Shown here: positions 6,098 to 8,866 of the stretch, piece by piece
How positions within the stretch are numbered: position 1 is the first letter of the stretch
Layout: every line of letters begins with the position of its first letter
Source: an uncultured Sutterella sp.
Lineage (GTDB): Bacteria; Pseudomonadota; Gammaproteobacteria; Burkholderiales; Burkholderiaceae_F
Direction: 5' to 3'
Assembly: GCA_902493085.1 (NCBI GenBank)
Contig: CABUOH010000031.1
Location: 1-8,866, forward strand
Length of the DNA: 8,866 bases
The notes under the pieces: generated by a model
Seen by the model: the letters and a program-made list of their open reading frames with translations, nothing else
Told to the model about the DNA's origin: nothing
The model's database searches: none
Position numbers and translations under genes: made by a program

Positions 6098-8077
6098 TCA
6101 GACGTCCGCCTCGACGCGGTCGCCGTATTGTTCCATCCAGAGCTTGCGGCTGCCCGCACTCTTCGTCGCCATCAAGAGATTCATCACCTCACCCGTCACC
6201 GCCTCGTCGACGTCGCCCATGCCCACGGGCAAAAGCCGGCGGGTATCGGGATGCAGCGTCGTTTCGGCGAGCTGCTGCGCCTTCATTTCGCCCAGCCCCT
6301 TGAAGCGGGAGATCGAAATCTTGTCGTCTTCGAAGCCCTCCTTCCTCAGCGCCGCCATCGTGCGGGACAGTTCGCGGTCATCGAGACAGTAGAACTTGCG
6401 CTCCGGCCGGCGGCCCTTCTTCGGCACGTCGACGCGATATAGCGGCGGCATGGCCACGTACACGTGACCGAGCTCGATGAGCTTCGGGAAGTGGCGGTAA
6501 AAGAGCGTGAGCAGCAGCACCTGAATATGGCTGCCGTCCACGTCGGCGTCCGACAGAATGCAGATCTTGCCGTAGCGCAGGCCCTTGAGGTCGGGGTCGC
6601 CGTCGGCGGGATGAGGATCGACCCCGATCGCCACGGCGATGTCGTGCACGGTGTCGCTGCCGAAGATCTTGTCGGCGTCGACCTCCCACGTGTTGAGAAT
6701 TTTTCCCCGCAAGGGCAGAACGGCCTGAAATTCCTTGTTGCGGCCCGACTTGGCGGAGCCGCCCGCCGAGTCGCCCTCCACGATGAAGAGCTCGTTCATG
6801 GAAATGTCGTCGGACTCGCAGTCGGTGAGCTTGCCCGGGAGCACCGCGACGCTCGACGACTTCTTCTTTTCGTACTTCGTCGACTGGCGCTGCCGCGCCT
6901 GAGCCTGGGAGACGATCAGTTCGGCCAGCTTCTTGCCGTCCTCAATGTGGTCGTTGAGCCAGAACTCGAACTGCGGGCGCACGAAGCCGCTCACGAGCTT
7001 CATCGTCTCGCGGCTCGTGAGCTTTTCCTTGGTCTGCCCCTGAAACTGGGGATCGATCGCCTTGGTCGAGAGCACGAAGTTGGCCCGGCTGAAGACGTCC
7101 TCGGAGAGGATCTTCACGTTTTTGGTCTGCAGGCCGTGCGCCTGCATGAAGGCGAGCATGGCCTGATAAAGTCCGTCCTTGAGACCCGCCTCGTGCGTGC
7201 CGCCCTGCGGCGTCGGAATGAGATTCACGTAGCTCTCGCGCTCCAGACCGCCCTCAGTCGTCCAGACGACGACCCAGGCAGCGCCTTCGCCCACGGCGAA
7301 GCCCTCGCCCGAATCCTCCACGTAGCCGTGAGCCTCAAAGGGCGCGACGAGGGGATCGGACGAAATTTCAGAGAGAAGGTATTCGCGCAGGCCGCCCTCG
7401 TACTTCCAACATTCCTCGCGACCGTTCCTTTCATTCCTGTAGACCACTTCGCAGCCGGGCAGCAGCACGGCCTTCGAGCGCAGGAGGCGAATGAGCGCCG
7501 CCTCGGGGATGGACGAACTGTCGAAGTACTTGGGATCGGGATGCGCCGTCACGCGCGTGCCCGTCTGGGACTTCGGACGGGGAGACTTGCGGGACTTGAG
7601 CGGCTGCACCACAGAGCCGTCGGCAAAGCCGATGGTCGATTCCTCGCCGTCTCGCCAGACGGTGACGTCAAGCGTCGTCGAGAGCGCGTTCGTGACGGAC
7701 ACGCCCACGCCGTGCAGGCCGCCCGCAAAGGAGTACGGGCCCGACCCGTCGGCCTTGGCGAACTTGCCGCCCGCGTGAAGTCTCGTGAAGACGAGTTCGA
7801 CGACCGGCACCTTCTCCTCGGGATGGAGCCCCGTCGGGATCCCTCGACCGTTGTCCTCGACCGTGACGCCGCCGTCGGCATGGAGCGTCACAGAAATGCG
7901 CGAACCGAAGCCCGCAAGGACCTCGTCCGTCGCATTGTCGATCACTTCCTGAATGATGTGAAGAGGATTGTCCGTGAGCGTGTACATGCCCGGGCGCTGC
8001 TTGACGGGCTCAAGTCCCTTGAGCACCTTGATTGAGGAAACGCCGTAGTCCTCCGCCCTGCCGTTTGTCTTCGCCAT
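6098..8077 (-). CDS. parE: DNA topoisomerase IV subunit B (ATPase)
   Basis: ParE supplies the ATPase and the TOPRIM metal site of topoisomerase IV, partner of ParC. From the ATG at 8077 it has 659 residues, close to the usual 630-660 and without the large GyrB insertion of gammaproteobacteria. Domains: GHKL ATPase with EVIDNATDE at 44-52 (catalytic Glu44, Mg-binding Asn48), EDNGRGI at 74-80 and GGLHGVG at 119-125; transducer domain with PTPQGGTHE at 288-296; TOPRIM with EGDSAGG at 434-440, PLRGKILNTWEV at 455-466 and the DADVDGSH acidic triad region at 510-517; then RFKGLGEM at 591-598. GRGIPTGLHPEEKVPVVEL and NTWEV favour ParE over GyrB. The first 15 residues before SSIKVLKGLEPVKQRPGMY fit the family. 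No strong Shine-Dalgarno is visible. An in-frame extension to a TTG at 8170 would start inside the likely promoter and is not favoured. First gene of the operon. Confidence 0.96.
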   Translation of the reverse strand: MAKTNGRAEDYGVSSIKVLKGLEPVKQRPGMYTLTDNPLHIIQEVIDNATDEVLAGFGSRISVTLHADGGVTVEDNGRGIPTGLHPEEKVPVVELVFTRLHAGGKFAKADGSGPYSFAGGLHGVGVSVTNALSTTLDVTVWRDGEESTIGFADGSVVQPLKSRKSPRPKSQTGTRVTAHPDPKYFDSSSIPEAALIRLLRSKAVLLPGCEVVYRNERNGREECWKYEGGLREYLLSEISSDPLVAPFEAHGYVEDSGEGFAVGEGAAWVVVWTTEGGLERESYVNLIPTPQGGTHEAGLKDGLYQAMLAFMQAHGLQTKNVKILSEDVFSRANFVLSTKAIDPQFQGQTKEKLTSRETMKLVSGFVRPQFEFWLNDHIEDGKKLAELIVSQAQARQRQSTKYEKKKSSSVAVLPGKLTDCESDDISMNELFIVEGDSAGGSAKSGRNKEFQAVLPLRGKILNTWEVDADKIFGSDTVHDIAVAIGVDPHPADGDPDLKGLRYGKICILSDADVDGSHIQVLLLTLFYRHFPKLIELGHVYVAMPPLYRVDVPKKGRRPERKFYCLDDRELSRTMAALRKEGFEDDKISISRFKGLGEMKAQQLAETTLHPDTRRLLPVGMGDVDEAVTGEVMNLLMATKSAGSRKLWMEQYGDRVEADV

Positions 8078-8117
8078 GATTCTTGAATACCCGTTCGATT
8101 TCAACACGTCCAACAAA

Positions 8118-8144
8118 GAGGCGGACCGCTGCGCCGGCCGCCTC
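8118..8144. repeat. Inverted repeat in the parE leader
   Basis: Perfect 7-bp arms GAGGCGG (8118-8124) and CCGCCTC (8138-8144) enclose a 13-nt loop. In the parE mRNA leader this would be a GC-rich hairpin followed by CTTTGTTGG, a weakly U-rich tail, about 40 nt before the start codon. It could be an incomplete terminator, an mRNA-stabilising structure or a protein site; nothing in the sequence decides between these. Confidence 0.4.
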
Positions 8145-8158
8145 GAAACTGTGCAAGG

Positions 8159-8164
8159 ATTGTA
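8159..8164 (-). promoter_or_regulatory. Putative -10 element of the parE-parC-kinase operon
   Basis: The minus strand reads TACAAT, 5 of 6 to the sigma-70 -10 consensus, about 80 bp upstream of the parE ATG. No good -35 hexamer lies 16-18 bp upstream, so the promoter is tentative. Confidence 0.3.
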
Positions 8165-8237
8165 ACCCAAGTTTTCAAAAGGCCTGTCCCACGCCGCCCG
8201 TCCCTGCCGCCTCGGGGCCTTTCGGCCCGGCTTCGCC

Positions 8238-8243
8238 TAAAAT
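8238..8243 (+). promoter_or_regulatory. Putative -10 element of the FGGY kinase gene
   Basis: TAAAAT, 5 of 6 to the -10 consensus, lies 35 bp before the kinase ATG and would give a leader of about 30 nt. A small hairpin-forming sequence (GGGCC, TTTC loop, GGCCC at 8215-8228) occupies the -35 region, where no consensus hexamer is visible, so an activator may be needed. Confidence 0.35.
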
Positions 8244-8278
8244 GAGACGATTGTTCCTTATTCACACAGACCGCCTTT

Positions 8279-8866
8279 ATGAGCAAACTCTACATGGGCT
8301 TTGACGCCGGCACACAGAGCGTCAAGGTCGCCGTCTACGACGAGCAGTTCAACTGTCTCACGAGCCACAGCCTGCCCACCCATCTGCGCTACCCGCAGCC
8401 GGGCTGGGTGGAGATGAGCGCCGACGAATTCCTTGAAATCACCGTCGAATCGATGGCGGCCTGCGCGAACTCGCTCAGAGAGATGGGACGAGACCCCAAA
8501 GACGTCTGCGCCGTGATGGGCGACGGCATCATCTGCGGCATCGTCGGCGTCAACGCCGAGGGCAATGCCGTGACGCCCTACATCAACTATCTCGACAGCC
8601 GCACGACGCCCGACGTCGAGGCGCTCAATGCCAGAGGGCTTGAGATCTGGGGCCGCGAAACGGGCAACCCCGTCGCCTCTCCGATGTTCCCGGCCATGTT
8701 TGCGCGCTGGTTCCTCGGCAACAGCGAAGCCTTCCGGCGCGACGGCATCAAGTTCGTGCACAATGCGCCCTACATCCTCCTGCATCTCGCCGGCCTTAAG
8801 GGCGAAGAGGCCTTCATCGACTGGGGCGCCATGTCCGGCTGGGGGCTCGGTTACGACGTCCAGAAG
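8279..8866 (+). CDS. FGGY-family carbohydrate kinase, 3'-truncated by the window edge
   Basis: The visible 196 residues are the N-terminal actin-like domain of an ATP-dependent sugar or polyol kinase of the FGGY family (xylulokinase, glycerol kinase, ribulokinase relatives); full proteins have about 490-540 residues. Evidence: MGFDAGTQSVKVAVYD near the start is the phosphate-binding DxGTxSxK motif. It is followed by PGWVEMSADEF, the strand GIVGVNAEGN, YINYLDSRT (the family's conserved D-x-R-T segment) and TGNP. The segment corresponding to the PROSITE-type FGGY signature (MFPAMFARWFLGN) has Phe where the conserved Lys is expected, so this is a divergent member and the substrate cannot be named. 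The start at 8279 is chosen because it gives MSKLYMGFDAGT; no clear Shine-Dalgarno precedes it, and Met6 is an alternative. It is transcribed divergently from parE with 201 bp between the starts, and has no evident functional link to the topoisomerase operon. Confidence 0.85.
   Translation, partial: MSKLYMGFDAGTQSVKVAVYDEQFNCLTSHSLPTHLRYPQPGWVEMSADEFLEITVESMAACANSLREMGRDPKDVCAVMGDGIICGIVGVNAEGNAVTPYINYLDSRTTPDVEALNARGLEIWGRETGNPVASPMFPAMFARWFLGNSEAFRRDGIKFVHNAPYILLHLAGLKGEEAFIDWGAMSGWGLGYDVQK

Noticed and set aside
6082..6159. Longer ParC start in frame with MRAAASSGW
   Set aside because: It would overlap the parE coding end and lacks the ribosome binding site that precedes the ATG at 6081.
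6464..8035. A 523-codon plus-strand open frame antisense to parE
   Set aside because: It mirrors a fully conserved ParE; its composition (many Arg, His, Val, Leu) is typical of a reverse-strand shadow.
3298..8077. Calling the topoisomerase pair GyrA/GyrB
   Set aside because: ParE-type motifs, absence of a clear GyrA-box and the parE-parC adjacency favour topoisomerase IV.
8078..8170. Longer ParE start at TTG 8170
   Set aside because: The added 31 residues are unlike ParE N-termini and the region contains the probable -10 element.

Overview
The window is GC-rich and gene-dense, from a Gram-negative bacterium. The style of the ParC and ParE proteins, a NarX/NarQ-type sensor kinase and a Fur-type operator point to Pseudomonadota, most likely a betaproteobacterium (Burkholderiales, possibly a gut Sutterellaceae). 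That placement is inferred from protein style, not from a search.

Layout from left to right: (1) the 3' part of a plus-strand acetylornithine/ornithine-type aminotransferase gene (argD-like), cut by the left edge; (2) a 388-bp intergenic region holding a hairpin just after argD, a perfect 7-1-7 Fur-type operator overlapping a plausible plus-strand promoter, and a very strong hairpin terminator; (3) a minus-strand operon, in transcription order parE - parC - NarX-like sensor histidine kinase, with gaps of 16 and 42 bp; (4) a 201-bp divergent promoter region; (5) the 5' part of a plus-strand FGGY-family carbohydrate kinase, cut by the right edge.

parE and parC encode the two subunits of topoisomerase IV, the chromosome-decatenating enzyme. 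The ParC here carries an unusual N-terminal extension of about 140 residues, first lysine-rich and then strongly acidic. The kinase looks co-transcribed behind them. It keeps most of the NarX domain order, but no response-regulator gene is present in the window.

The most interesting non-coding signal is between argD and the kinase. The Fur-type box has no protein-coding gene behind it. About 150 bp downstream on the same strand lies a near-perfect intrinsic terminator with a T6 tract. Between them are U-rich stretches and a small hairpin that presents a CCUCACCU loop, an anti-Shine-Dalgarno-like sequence. Together these look like a previously unrecognised iron-regulated small RNA, analogous in logic to RyhB, PrrF or NrrF but not recognisably related in sequence. 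Long ORFs antisense to parE, parC and the kinase are treated as GC-bias shadows.
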